Shown: positions 1 to 10,114 of the stretch, one piece after another
How positions within the stretch are numbered: the stretch's first letter is position 1
Layout: each line of letters begins with the position of its first letter
Program-made: the position numbers and the translations under genes
The notes under the pieces: generated by a model
The model's input: the letters and a program-made list of their open reading frames with translations, nothing else
Database searches by the model: none
Told to the model about the DNA's origin: nothing
NCBI GenBank assembly: GCA_008931825.1
Contig: QXVZ01018404.1
Span: forward strand, 1 to 31,174
Length of the DNA: 31,174 nucleotides
Source of the DNA: Phallusia fumigata
Taxonomy: Eukaryota; Chordata; Ascidiacea; Phlebobranchia; Ascidiidae
Direction: 5' to 3'

Positions 1-348
1 TGGCTTGGACATGATAATTTTGACTTGTTGGAAAAAATTTGGAAAAGCGTCGTTTATAACAGGAACACGCTCAATCGGTCCATGTAAAAGGAAATACGTA
101 TGGTGTTTTATTAGAAACCAATAAAAAGCGGTCAAGTACAATTTTACAGCTTAATCATTTTTCTTACATAAGTGAACCCAACATATTTTTAGCAATATCC
201 CGTTTAAACCGACTATTTTGCACACGTATCGTCTTTCGTTGTATACTCAGTTGCGCCTCGAACCATTAACTTGTGACATTGAAAACAACGGCAAACTATA
301 GGCACAAAACTCTGTCACACAAGGTACGGAAGTATCTTACTTAATTAC
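1..348. other. no gene seen
   Basis: AT-rich sequence. I see no convincing reading frame, RNA gene or repeat shared with the rest of the window. Confidence 0.5.
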
Positions 349-598
349 CTGCAAAATATCGAGCAAGTTCAAGGTTCGAACGCATCCGAAAAGAAAAGAA
401 ACGTGTTTCCCTCTGACGTTGGTTGAAACGCTGAAGACGATTATCGCTGCGGCGATGTTGACGAAGAGCATTAGCAGCAAAATAATCTAATTTAACAGCA
501 GTCAAATTAGTCAAAACAGGAAAACTAAAGAACCGAACGAACAGCAAACACAAGTGCAAAAACTGATAGGCAATACTCGTCACGAAAACCCTACCCAT
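349..598 (-). CDS. candidate first coding exon, unknown protein
   Basis: An ATG at 598 opens 83 codons that run into a good donor (TTTGCAG followed by GTAATT, GT at 348-347), leaving the exon in phase 1. An AG (TATTTAG) sits directly before the ATG. The first 30 residues (MGRVFVTSIAYQFLHLCLLF then VRFFSFPVLT) are hydrophobic and could be a signal peptide or membrane anchor. The rest is basic and Arg-rich. I recognise no domain. It could belong to the same gene as the exon at 1306-1531, which is on the same strand, but that exon lies upstream, so this one would then not be the first. It may also be a chance open frame. Confidence 0.3.
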
Positions 599-1305
599 CT
601 AAATATGTATAAAACCAGACTGTCATACAAAATTAAAAGCAGCACATAAATAGGAAATTCGATGGCACGATTCTGGTTGGCAAACCCGCTCAAGTCGTTT
701 TAAACTGCGCATGTGATAAGATTTACAGAGTTGCGTGGTTCTGCAAGAAAATATACCGCAAATGCCAACATGGAGCAAACAGTTCCCATAGGATAAACCC
801 AGTATATGTTGTTTATGTCTTATGTCTGTTATGAAAACACGGTTAGATTATGTCTTAGCGTAAGGCTGGGGGTCTTGTACGTAAAGCGCAATACAGGACA
901 TCCTTTATTAATGCACAAAAAGAAAACGACTAGTTTATCCGGTCGAGCCAAGTGAGTAATGCCAAACACCAAAAGAAAACAAATTGCAGCGCTTAATACG
1001 CATAGTCTGTGGGTGACTTTGCCTAACTAACAAACTTTAAAATGCAATCATGGTAATGGTAACCTAAAAATATTATTAGACTTGAAACATTTAAGACGAC
1101 TACTTTCTCCTAATTTTTTGACAAAGTCATGATTGTTATGTGTGTGGCTAAAACTATGGCTACAAAAGTTAGCATTTACGGCAGGTTGGACTCTCTGTAT
1201 TGGATACATTTCTTTAAAGCCCTGCATACTTTAAAACACCTTTTCAATCCGATAACGTTTGTTGCCACAGGAAAAGTTAAACAAAATGCTGGTTAGCTTT
1301 CATAC
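599..1305. other. no gene seen; possible intron
   Basis: No reading frame stands out. If the minus-strand exons on either side belong to one gene, this stretch would be an intron. It shares no obvious repeat with the rest of the window. Confidence 0.4.
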
Positions 1306-1531
1306 CTGAAGAGCAACCCGTGAAGGATCCGACCAAACGTTACAGTTGAGCGGTACAGCATTGCCGGTGAAGTTGGTTGAAACTTCGCCGGTAAATGTGG
1401 CTGTTGTGGGAAAAATAACACCACGACCAGCTTGCTGGAGTGTAACTGACCTTGTCGGACTAAAACCTGATCCAGTAATGATATTTCCAACAGTCTGATT
1501 TGCACCTAACACCGCCGAGGTCATCTTGGGT
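1306..1531 (-). CDS. candidate internal exon, IPT/TIG-like extracellular segment
   Basis: The minus strand carries about 75 open codons bounded by a possible acceptor (TTGTAAG, AG at 1533-1532) and a strong donor (CTTCAG then GTATG, GT at 1305-1304). Base composition is more GC-rich than the flanks. The translation includes TVGNIITGSGFSPTRSVTL, which resembles the start of an IPT/TIG immunoglobulin-like domain (a G-x-x-I-x-G-x-G-F core). It also has two N-x-T sites (NQT, NFT), which fit a secreted or membrane protein. No neighbouring exon could be joined with confidence. The domain call rests on this short pattern only. Confidence 0.4.
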
Positions 1532-1774
1532 CTTACAACACAAAACTTAACAAACCATGTTCAATATTTTATCCAGAATTATCGCTCCCAAAAATTGTAG
1601 AGTTAACCTGCAAAAACAAAGGTTTTTCCAACTTATTATTGTTATTTTGTCTGTTGATGACACTGCAGCAGCAAAAAGACATTCAAAGACTGCCAGAGTA
1701 AAAACATTTGTCACAGCATGGTTCACAGCAAAGGAAATATTGTCAGTGGTGCAGTATCCAACACCGCCACTTAA

Positions 1775-1879
1775 TTACACGACTTACCTCAAATACTAAA
1801 TGTCTGCAGTACTGTGAGCAGATTCGAAAACCGCCTTAAAAGCACTCTGTTTCGTCATAATGCTCAGGGCATCCTGTAG
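1775..1879 (+). mobile_element. remnant of the 3' coding end of a non-LTR retrotransposon (weak)
   Basis: One frame reads LHDLPQIL, then STVSRFENRLKSTLF, before a stop at 1877-1879. This spacing (L-P then S-V-x-x-F-x-x-R-L-K-x-x-L-F) is typical of the extreme C-terminus of LINE-type reverse transcriptase proteins. A stop lies just upstream in the same frame, so at most about 34 codons survive. No poly(A) tail or target duplication was found. Confidence 0.25.
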
Positions 1880-2692
1880 CCAAGAATTACAGGCAAAGAC
1901 TGCGGGCCTGAGGATTGAGAACTGTATGGGCCACAGGAAGAGGCTGTTCATTCATCAGAAGCACATGTGCGTGGCATGACGCACCGCCCTTTACTCGAGC
2001 AGACTTACTGCATTTTACTTATTTCCTTTGAGCCTTTAAACTGCTTAAAGCGCATTCGGTTCCTTTTCACATTGTCCTCCTTACAGTAATACCTTGCAAC
2101 AGCGTTTCCAACTAATTTTGATGCATTCCCTTTTGATTCTTTTGAAGTTTTTTATTCAACCTCTACCAGACAAAAACAAGTGTAAAGTGATGTTAAGTAT
2201 TACAGAAAGGCCTAAAATCGCTGGTCCACCTAAATAGAAGTATTACACTAATGATAAATACCTTATAAATTTCCCTAATCCTAATTCCTCCCTAAATAAA
2301 ACTGTGATCCATTACTTTATAAAGTGGTTGTTTTCTTTTCCTAGAATCGGTTAATGAAACTTGAATGGAGCGTGTACAGAACATTTCGACCTTTTTTTCC
2401 AGTCAGTGCAGTGCATTAAAGTTCTCACAGTACGTACTCTAACCTGTGCCGTCCAAAAGCTCGGAGTCTATACTCCTATAGACGGCTTTTCACAACAACT
2501 TTATTGGTTTTTTTGCAGTTGAAATTTAATTGACTTTATTTCGGAAATTTTTGATTGCAAAGGGGACTAGTGTTTCGACTTCAATTGAAAATAATTTGTG
2601 ATTTAACGACACAGAATCAGGCCCATTGACGAAAAAGGTGCAAATTCAGGGTATTAAACATTAAAAGTTTTAAATCTTTAAGAGAAGATGTT

Positions 2693-2790
2693 TTATCAGA
2701 ACTACGTCAAATTCGAGGTTTGTATCTGCTGCCTCAGTCAGAATCACACTTTCGTTCGCCACTGACTGAGATCGCTTTGTTAATGACCTT
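2693..2790 (+). repeat. dispersed repeat, also at 6838-6930
   Basis: Both copies start with TTATCAGAACTA and share, in order, a TGCCTCAG block and a TTCGCCA block ending near ATCGCT. Their identity is interrupted by small indels. Function unknown. Confidence 0.55.
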
Positions 2791-2837
2791 AGCATACAAT
2801 CAAATCATTTTTTTAAATCAAAATATCCAATAAAGTT

Positions 2838-2905
2838 GTTGTCCGAACTTACAATCTAAACGTCCCCTTCTCGGGTATAACATTACGCGCCGTGCCCCCA
2901 TTATT
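2838..2905 (+). repeat. fragment of the dispersed 'ATATTACGCG' repeat
   Basis: A short piece matches the end of the repeat units at 5340-5830, 7060-7420 and 9240-9720: a CAATCTAAA block, then CGGGTATAACATTACGCGCC. Confidence 0.45.
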
Positions 2906-3430
2906 TTGACTCTAGTCCAATTGCAAAAAGTCGATGGGACCCGACAAAAGTTTGGTAGTTTTTCCCGAAGTTGTGTCAACTGATTTTATTGATTTAAGGT
3001 GTGCATGTTTTTACCAGTGTGAGGTAATATACAGAGTTTTGTTTTATTTTGCAACAATATCGATACAATCGCGGCAAATTAACCTACAACGTTTTTTAAA
3101 ACTTGTGTGGCGTGAATTTGGGATCAAAAACATACATTAAAAAATATGCCTTTTAGTGCTATAAATTCAGATTGTATAACAAACTACAAAAAAATTAAAC
3201 GAGTTTCTGTCAATATCTTATAGCAGAAAATTTTTCTGAATTGATTGGAATAAAAAAAAATTAATGGGTCCACAGCAAGGTTTTTTATCACTTTGTCTAG
3301 TGCACGAACAACGCTCAAAATGTTTTTGTCCGGTACACATCTAAAACCTAATCAAGTCAACAAAAACACAATGTCCATACTACCAATACTTAAAACCTAA
3401 ACAACAACAACCATGCAAAACGTTACCCAA

Positions 3431-4233
3431 TTAATAACCGTAATATGCCATCGAATTCGAATGTGTACCACAACGAACACCACTTCGTAAACGTAGTATT
3501 TCCTTGACCTTTTGTTTCCAATGCTGGCATGAAAGATAATGTTTGATGAGATGAGCGTCTCCTAAGGCATTAACGTTTGTACCGGAGGAAGAAGAGGAAG
3601 AAGAGAGAAAATTTGTGCCACGTGATGAGGATGAACTTGTTTCCATCCTACTTGATCGGGAAGACTGATAATCAACGCACACACAAGAGTTGTTTTGAAA
3701 TGGACCGATTTCAAAAACTAATCCGGATCTATTCCCAATTGGGTTTTTTCCCAATTTAGCGACTTTGTCATTCTTGAACTCGACGTTGAGAAAAACCTGA
3801 AAGTTGGGGCTTTAGTATAATTTACCATACATTTGCAAATATTTAAGAAAATATAGCATACTTGTGCCATCAAATCATTTGCCAATGAAATACCACCCAA
3901 ACAAATAATTGCTGAACTTTCTCGTATTTTGGCAAAACTTTCATCAGTCAGGGTTTTTTTTAGTTCCGTATAAGAATCACAAACCATCTTTGCACCATAG
4001 CTGTGTCCAAACCAGATCAAACTGACATTGTTACAATCCTTATTATTTATAGCAATAGTTTTGATTGTCTCCATCGATTCAATTTTATTTGTTAAAATTT
4101 CTATCCTGCCCGGTTCAAAGCTGGGACCAAAGATAGATTCCCTAATCTCACTAAAACTGTTTTCGAAGTTTGAAGCATCTTTTCCTCCCAGCCCGGACAC
4201 AAAAAAGACGTGTGCATTGGGGCACATTGCCAT
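3431..4233 (-). CDS. two-exon alpha/beta-hydrolase-like protein, type 1
   Basis: Exon 1 is 4233-3862 and exon 2 is 3796-3431. The 65-base intron has GT at 3861 and AG at 3797, and splits the gene between codons at Q124/V125. The 245-residue product has GLGG (14-17), a canonical G-H-S-Y-G elbow (WFGHSYGAKM, Ser78), SAIICLGG, then VFLNVEFKND (Asp134) and GPFQNNSCVC (155-164). A Ser-rich linker follows (about 169-195), then AHLIKHYLSC (His206) and a C-x-T-H near the end. The fold and the Ser78/Asp134/His206 triad are inferred from motif order. The C-x-C-C motif has lost its last Cys (CVCV). No signal peptide or membrane segment is seen. The frame is intact. The start chosen is the ATG aligned with paralogues, with a second ATG two codons later. 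A trace of a type 2 gene lies upstream. Confidence 0.8.
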
Positions 4234-4275
4234 ACTTGGGACAATAACGACAGACTATAGCTCTGCAATGAAAAC
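4234..4275 (-). promoter_or_regulatory. splice acceptor in the 5' leader of the type 1 gene
   Basis: On the minus strand TTGTTTTCATTGCAG ends with AG at 4264-4263, 29 bases before the ATG. The same acceptor and a similar short leader containing TCTGTCGTTA precede the type 1 copies at 17489 and 28357. It is either the end of a 5' UTR intron or a spliced-leader trans-splice site. The sequence alone does not decide. Confidence 0.55.
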
Positions 4276-4431
4276 AAGATTTATGTTTAAAAATTGTGAA
4301 TTCAATTTTGAATTAAAATGCAATTCATTAACAAATACTTATACAAGCGACAAAAATACCACACCATCGCTATTAGCCCACTGAACCCACACTTAAAATG
4401 CAAACACAAACCCTCATAAACTTATTACTAG

Positions 4432-4454
4432 CATTAAATATCTGTCGATTCACT
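4432..4454 (-). pseudogene. trace of the 3' end of a type 2 gene
   Basis: The minus strand reads AGTGAATCGACAGATATTTA plus A, matching the last codons (S-D-S-T-[YD]-[VA]-stop) of type 2 genes. It sits where a type 2 partner is expected, about 200 bases upstream of the type 1 start. The intergenic motif TAGCGATGGTGT is also kept between them. The match is short, so the call leans on position. Confidence 0.4.
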
Positions 4455-4489
4455 AAAATGATGCTAGCTTGGAAATACCTTAAGCGTGC

Positions 4490-4770
4490 GGAGCAAACGA
4501 GGCTTAGGGGGCCTCACACGAAAAAAGGTAACCCGACATTGTGACATGCTACAATGTCTCAAAACACAAGAGTCACGTTACGCGTCGGTCCGCCACGAAG
4601 CCTCTGATCTCATTGTGCAACAAACGTTTCGTTTATTTTATACTCGTGTTACAGGAGACAGACTCGGGGTTTTGATGAAACGTAGAGACCACTTTTTATT
4701 TTTTGCCTGGAATTTCTTTGCAGCTGAAAAACACGCATATGTTCCCAGTTAAATGAATGTACACCAGTAC
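4490..4770 (+). repeat. dispersed repeat, also at 25030-25300
   Basis: Shared blocks, in order, are GTTACGCGTC, TGTGCAACAAACGTT, TTTATACTCGTGTTACAG and AGCTAAATGAAT-like ends. Both copies lie upstream of a family gene on the minus strand (type 1 at 3431, type 2 at 23908). They may therefore be shared upstream sequence of one duplicated unit and not a separate transposon. Confidence 0.55.
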
Positions 4771-5339
4771 ATGTTGCACGAACTTTAACCATAGTGGAGA
4801 ACTGAACAGTTGTGTGTGTTGTCCGAAACCCTCGTGCCGCGCCTGTTTCCCAGGTCTTTTATGTTATGCATGTTGTTGTTAGTCAAAATGTGTTGTTGTT
4901 TAATGCCATGTTTTGTAAACTGTGTAAAACTGCAGGATTTTTGTAAACTTTGTACATTTTTTCCCAGAAGTTTATTTCTGTATGTATTACATCTGTGTTA
5001 GTAAATTATTATTAATTATGGGTGTAACCATATGTGCAATCAATTGCTTATAGTTTGTACAAAATATGGTGTGAAATAATCTAAATGTACAACGACAATA
5101 CACAATAATCGAATAATCAAATGCCAGTATCTGGTGCAAAAGTGTCTTACATTAAAAACTGCTGAAGCGCGCCAAGCAAGTTTGGAATGTTATTTTGTAT
5201 GATTTATTACTGTTGTGTTTCGTTTGCTGTGCATTACCTTCATACATTTTGCTACTGGTGTTTCCTTAATTTCCTGGTTGTTAAGAAAATCGGAGTTTCT
5301 GAAATAGAACTGAATAATGGTTTGTTTGGTTTTAAGTCA
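4771..5339. other. no gene seen
   Basis: T-rich sequence with TGTTGTT and TGTAAA runs. Open frames here are short and have no family similarity. Confidence 0.45.
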
Positions 5340-5830
5340 ACGCACTGACCCTTTTTTCAATACGACGCAGGCTAACTCGAAACCACGTAAAGAATTTGGT
5401 AATAAAAAGGGTAAATCTTGTCCCACGATGGCTTTTTTAGCGAACATTGTCCCAACAACTTCCCAACTAAAAATCATAATATCCGAGTGTAATGTCACAG
5501 GTTGTTGTTACCGTGAAACATGAGAACACAGCTTCGGGTCCTCTGAAGGACAATTCAGCCGTTGTTGGCTCATACCCTAGTTGGGTTGTTTACAGCTTTT
5601 ATGTCAACACGAACAAAATTACGCATAGGAAAACACAAAACAAGGTAAATCGGGCATTTAAAGTTTTAATTCTGCCGCACGATGGCTTTTTTGCCAACCT
5701 TATCCCAACAACTTTACAATCTAAAATTCGGGCTACTTATGTGTAATATTACGCGTCGGGCCGTTGTAAAAACAGTTTTGTTTGTTTATGCTCGTTTGTT
5801 AGTTACAACATTAAACATGCGTCGGATTCA
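5340..5830 (+). repeat. dispersed tandem-type repeat, about two units
   Basis: Two imperfect units about 250-270 bases apart share CACGATGGCTTTTTT, CCCAACAACTT and ATATTACGCG-type blocks (near 5425 and 5680). The same units recur at 7060-7420 and 9240-9720. Between units lies ACACAGCTTCGG followed by CCTAGT. Short open frames here are not conserved between copies and are not called genes. Confidence 0.6.
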
Positions 5831-6837
5831 GGAAAATGATAAGAACTATTTCTGACTAACTGACATCACATCAAAATGTTAGTTTCAATTTTAACCCTTT
5901 GTGGTGCAAACAACGCCTAAAAAGTTGTACCACACAAAATGTCCACTGTCGGTAATTTGTCGAATCAGTTTCAGTCTATTTTAGAGGATCTTTGATTTGC
6001 TTTGTTTTTAATGTTCGTGCTTTGAAGTCGCATAGATTGTATTACTTTGAATTTAGCACAATCAATGCGTCACTTGTAATAACACGTCACTAAAGAATTT
6101 TAGGCACACATATGAAAAAAGTTGTTATGCTTTAAAAATCCACGTTACAAAATTCGTCTGGGCTTGACAAGCAATCTTGTGTAACACTATAGTATAATTA
6201 TAATTTTCTTGCCTATAGAAATAAACATTAAACATTTAGAAACGAACTTGAACATTACACAAAAAGGTTCAGCCCTGCAGCATAGAGAAAGGTCGTCGCC
6301 GAATACATAAAAATGATTAAAGTTGTGTTGTTTCCAAAATGAATACAAATTGATGGGTTGAATAGCAGGTAAATTGTTGTCTCTATTCGTTTCTTGTCCG
6401 TTTTGTTTTAACGTCACCCGACTAGTCTTTGATTGCGGCTGATAGTTAGGTCAGCTCACTACTGCCCACTTGTGGATACTTTAGTTACAAAACATTTTAT
6501 TATATTTGACGGGCATTACAAATATTTACTTTAAAAGGATAATCTAAGAATACACCAATCGATTTTAGTGTATGTGGCATTGTGCAAAATCCCAACAATA
6601 CAAACTTTTTGTACACAGTGTGGTTTACCAACCATCTTTACCGCAACACAATAATATTCCCTGTCCATGTAGATGATTGCCCCAAACTAATCTAAGTATA
6701 TGGAAACCAACCAACCCAAGTTGATGAACCGCTTGTCCAAAAGTTACCATTGCAAGTTTTACAAAATTTCCGTGAAGTGTGAAACACTGCAGAAAAGGCT
6801 TTGTACATTGTAATTAATAATCATGTTTAACAGAAAT
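5831..6837. other. no gene seen
   Basis: AT-rich spacer. I found no reading frame with homology inside the window and no clear repeat. Confidence 0.45.
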
Positions 6838-6930
6838 TATTTTATCAGAACTAAAGCCAGAGTCGAGTTTGCACCTGTTGCCTCAGAGCCACACTTTGGT
6901 TCGCCAATGATTGAAATCGCTCGGATGTTA
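6838..6930 (+). repeat. second copy of the repeat at 2693-2790
   Basis: Begins TTATCAGAACTA and carries the same TGCCTCAG and TTCGCCA blocks as the copy at 2693. Confidence 0.55.
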
Positions 6931-6959
6931 CCAAAACGGCACTGACAAAGTAAACCCAA

Positions 6960-7045
6960 CAATACACCCGACTGAACGTCGATCGCTATACAAGGTGAAC
7001 AAAACAACCTTGCGTTGTATACGTGAGCCGACGAGCTGATTCCAA
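6960..7045 (+). repeat. short direct repeat, partner at 7524-7621
   Basis: Both copies contain CAACAATACACCCGACTGAA, then CGTCGA and AAGGTGAACAAA. They are about 560 bases apart and flank the repeat unit at 7060-7420. Confidence 0.6.
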
Positions 7046-7059
7046 CTTGCATGTTGGGT

Positions 7060-7420
7060 TACCATGTACCATGAGAAGACAGCTTCGGGCCCTCTGTGGA
7101 ACAAGTCATTCGTTGTTGTCTTTTACTCTAGTCATCTTGTTTATATATGTTTAGGGCTCAACACGAATAAAATTCAGCGCAAGGAAACACGAAACCGCGT
7201 ACAGAATCAAGCATTGAAGAAAATGCATTCTGCCGCACTACAGCTCATTTTGCCAATCTTGTCCTAGCAGCCTCACAATCTAACTGCCCGCTACTCTGGT
7301 ATAATATTACGCACCGGGCAACCGTTACAATAAGAAAAAAATGTTCCTTCATACTTGTTTGCTGGCATCAGTTTCAACGTTAAACATGCGTAGGGTTCTG
7401 GAAATTACAAGAACTATTCC
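7060..7420 (+). repeat. dispersed repeat unit (same family as 5340-5830)
   Basis: Shows ACAGCTTCGGGCCCTCTG, AACACGAATAAAATTC, the CTGCCGCAC block and ATAATATTACGCACCGGGC in the same order as the other copies. Confidence 0.6.
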
Positions 7421-7837
7421 GGTCCCCTTATATGTATCATTCAGTCAAGGCTTTTGTTTCGAAATTCTTTTACCGCTTGTACATAAATTTTCGTAGTAAG
7501 TAAACATACGGATTGCGATAACGCAACAATACACCCGACTGAACGTCGACCGCCATATAAGGTGAACAAAGCAACAAGTCCTTGCGCAGTGTACATGAGC
7601 CGAAGAGGTGAACACAACTTTGGACCTGAAGCAGCCCATTCTGGAGTGCAGAGAAGTTTGCGGCGACTAATCTTTATGACAAACATAATTTTATTTTGCC
7701 TTAACAAATGTAAATCATAAAATACCTACAAGTTTAAAGGAGCTACGTAGCAAGCGAATATTATGAGAATAAATCGGTCTGAATAAAATCAGAAATACTC
7801 TTTTATCTTTATTAATAAAGTTCTAGGTTTTAAAAAT
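7421..7837. other. spacer upstream of the type 4 gene
   Basis: Contains the direct repeat copy at 7524-7621 and otherwise no gene. The last 60 bases are very AT-rich (TTTATTAATAAAG) and end at the start of the type 4 gene. They may be its leader or promoter, but no TATA box can be assigned. Confidence 0.4.
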
Positions 7838-8966
7838 ATGTCAAAACCAACCAAGATCTGTCCCAACGCCAGTCTTTATTTTGTGCCTGGATTAGGAGGA
7901 AACAATCCAAATGACTTTGAGGAGCCTTTCAAAAACATCAGAGAAAGCATTTTCGGTGTTGACTTCAAATCAAGTGAGACAAAGATTTTGAAAAATCGAT
8001 GTCAGCTTGGAATAAAAACAGACGAAGCATTGACGACTGAGATTAAAACAATTACTAAAGTGCATCCTATCTGTGATAAGTACATCAGCTTGGTGTGGTT
8101 TTGCCACAGTTATGGGGCGACTATGGTTTGTCAAGCCTTCAGGGAACTAAGGGATGAATTAACTCACGAAGAATACCTTTCAATTTTCAACAAGTCGGCG
8201 ATTATTTGCATTGGTGGTGCTGCACTTGCTAAAGAATCATTTGCGAAGGTAACAAATTTGCGAAATACCGTCTTAATTGTCATCAGTTTAATTATTTGTT
8301 ATTTAGGTTGTTTTCAACTTTGCGTTTGAGAACGATGAAGTGGCCCATTTAGGAAGAAATGCGTACAGAGATGGAAAAGGAAAGCTGCACCCGATTGGCC
8401 CTCTGAAAAATGGTTCCTGTACGTGTTGCGACGGCACTGAAAAGGTTTGCAGGGATCAACCGCAAGGTTCCGTTGGCATATCCACTTCTGCAAACATCAG
8501 TACGGGCCTGTCCAGGGGGATCTCAAATTCATCGGCAGGTGGCCCACTTTCAGCTTCGAATGGAAACAAGTCTTCTCTTTTTACTTGTTGCGGCAGTTTT
8601 AATCTTTGTGGAACACTTAGCTGTTGTTCGTGTTGCCCAAAGTTATCGTGCTGTGCGTGTTGCAAATCGAGTTGTAGGTCGTCAAGTAGTCAACCAACAA
8701 TTCCCCCACAAAGTGTTTCATCGATAAACGTTGAACAAGAGGACATCCTGACCGTAACTTATAATGCAGTAGGACAGGCATACAATGGAGCAAAAAACTG
8801 GTTATTATCAAAACCAGACAGCAAATATCCGCCCCATTATATCAGCGACTATAATTTATGCAACAATTGGAAAGATATGGTGAAGTCGTGTTTGCCTCTA
8901 CCAAAAAGACAAAAATGTGACACACATTCAAAACCATCTGTTTTTGTTACTAAAAATCGATTGTAA
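7838..8966 (+). CDS. two-exon alpha/beta-hydrolase-like protein, type 4, cysteine-rich
   Basis: Exon 1 is 7838-8248 and exon 2 is 8307-8966. The 58-base intron (GTAACA to ATTTAG) sits at the family position, K137/V138. The product has 356 residues, about 80-110 more than its relatives. It has GLGG (18-21), a WFCHSYGATM elbow (Ser91), SAIICIGG, VVFNFAFEND (Asp147), GPLKNGSCTCC (168-178), PHYISDY (His314) and C-x-T-H near the end. The extra length is in the linker, which holds 12 cysteines between residues 231 and 260 in CC and CxCC groups, then Ser- and Pro-rich sequence. Such clusters can be palmitoylated or bind metal; which applies here is unknown. Reading through the intron would give a hydrophobic tail ending at 8329. 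The gene stands alone, flanked by repeats, and an AATAAA follows at 9094. Confidence 0.8.
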
Positions 8967-9093
8967 TGTATACATTCTTTCTTTTCCAAACTGTGTAGAA
9001 TTTCACGCCTTGACCATATTGCACATTTTAATTTTTTCAAAGTTTATTTTGTGTGCTGTACATATGTGTGGTTAATTTAACATTGATAACGGA

Positions 9094-9099
9094 AATAAA
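9094..9099 (+). terminator. poly(A) signal AATAAA of the type 4 gene
   Basis: AATAAA lies 128 bases after the stop codon at 8964-8966, followed by TG-rich sequence (ATGTACATGTGT). Confidence 0.5.
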
Positions 9100-9239
9100 C
9101 ATGTACATGTGTATTCAATGTATGGCTTGTTCAAAATGTGGTAAATGTGGGCCTATCTATAATGTGCAAAAACAGAAATGTCCAAACCGAGTGGTTGGTA
9201 GTCTTCGGTGACTCGAAAAAAAGTATTTTAACTCGAAAA

Positions 9240-9720
9240 GGCAACTGAAAAACATAACCTCGTACTATTGTACGAAACCTCGTTCAGAACCGGGCATTCA
9301 AAATGTACACCCTGCCGCACGATCGGTTTTTTGCAAACATTGTTCCAATAACCTCACAATCTCACAATCCGGGTATCATGTTACGTGCACGAAAACACAG
9401 CTTCGGACCCTCCAGGGCGTCAGCCGCCGTCTCGTGCCCTAGTCGAGTTGTGTATATCTGTTTATGTCTCAACCAGAATAAAATTGCGCACAAGGAAACA
9501 CGAAACTACATAAAGAATCGGTCAAAGAGTAAATCCGCTCAAATGCTTGTTTCGGCCAACATTGTCTCAACAACTTTACAAGCCGAAAGTCCCGCTACGC
9601 GGGTGTAATATTACGCGTCAGGCCACTGTGAAAAACAAGATCTCGGAATAACAGCAATTTTGTTCTTTCACACCTATGTGGTAGCAAAAGTTTTAACATG
9701 CGTGGGATTCTGAAAAAATG
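9240..9720 (+). repeat. dispersed repeat, two units (same family as 5340-5830)
   Basis: The first unit has CTGCCGCACGAT and ACCTCACAATCT. The second has GCGGGTGTAATATTACGCGT. They are joined by ACACAGCTTCGGACCCTCC. Copies differ by many substitutions, so the family is old. Confidence 0.6.
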
Positions 9721-10114
9721 TGATAACCATTTTATCCCCTTGCTTGACCTATACAGCGAAAGCTTTCGTTTTAAGCTTTGCCTTTCACCACGTGTATTTA
9801 TTTTCTGCCGCACGACGTTACTGCTCAAACATAACAATTTTTGTTTACGTGCCCTTTCATGCACTTTCAGATTACGAGCAACAGTAGATTTTAATACATA
9901 AGAATAGGCTTTTAGATTAAGCAGCTATTGTTTTGGAAAAATTAAAGGACAAGAACCAAACACGACTTTACGCTCGCTATGATTTTTTAGTGGTTGCCAT
10001 ATTTGGGACCATTTGACACCAGGACAAGATAATAAAGAAATGTACAAGTATTTTGTTTTTTCTCGCTTAGAAAAAGAACGATAAGGGTACAAACAAAATT
10101 AGAATCTAAAACAA
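9721..10114. other. no gene seen
   Basis: AT-rich spacer without a supported frame. No repeat recognised apart from its edges. Confidence 0.4.

Larger units (their letters stand above)
1880..3430. other. no gene seen; two short repeat fragments
   Basis: No convincing coding frame. The segment at 1840-2000 is more GC-rich than its surroundings but has no frame I can support. Bases 2693-2790 and 2838-2905 match dispersed repeats found further right. Confidence 0.45.

Noticed and set aside
1557-1799. 80-codon open frame on the plus strand
   Set aside because: No domain, no splice or conservation support; it overlaps the retroelement scrap in another frame.
3577-3759. Open frame antisense to exon 2 of the type 1 gene
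   Set aside because: It is the shadow of the Ser-rich coding run on the other strand. The same applies to frames opposite 8456-8811, 15183-15452 and 27723-28015.
5317-5746. Small genes in the dispersed repeats (also near 7064, 9303)
   Set aside because: The frames are not kept between repeat copies, so they are chance open frames.
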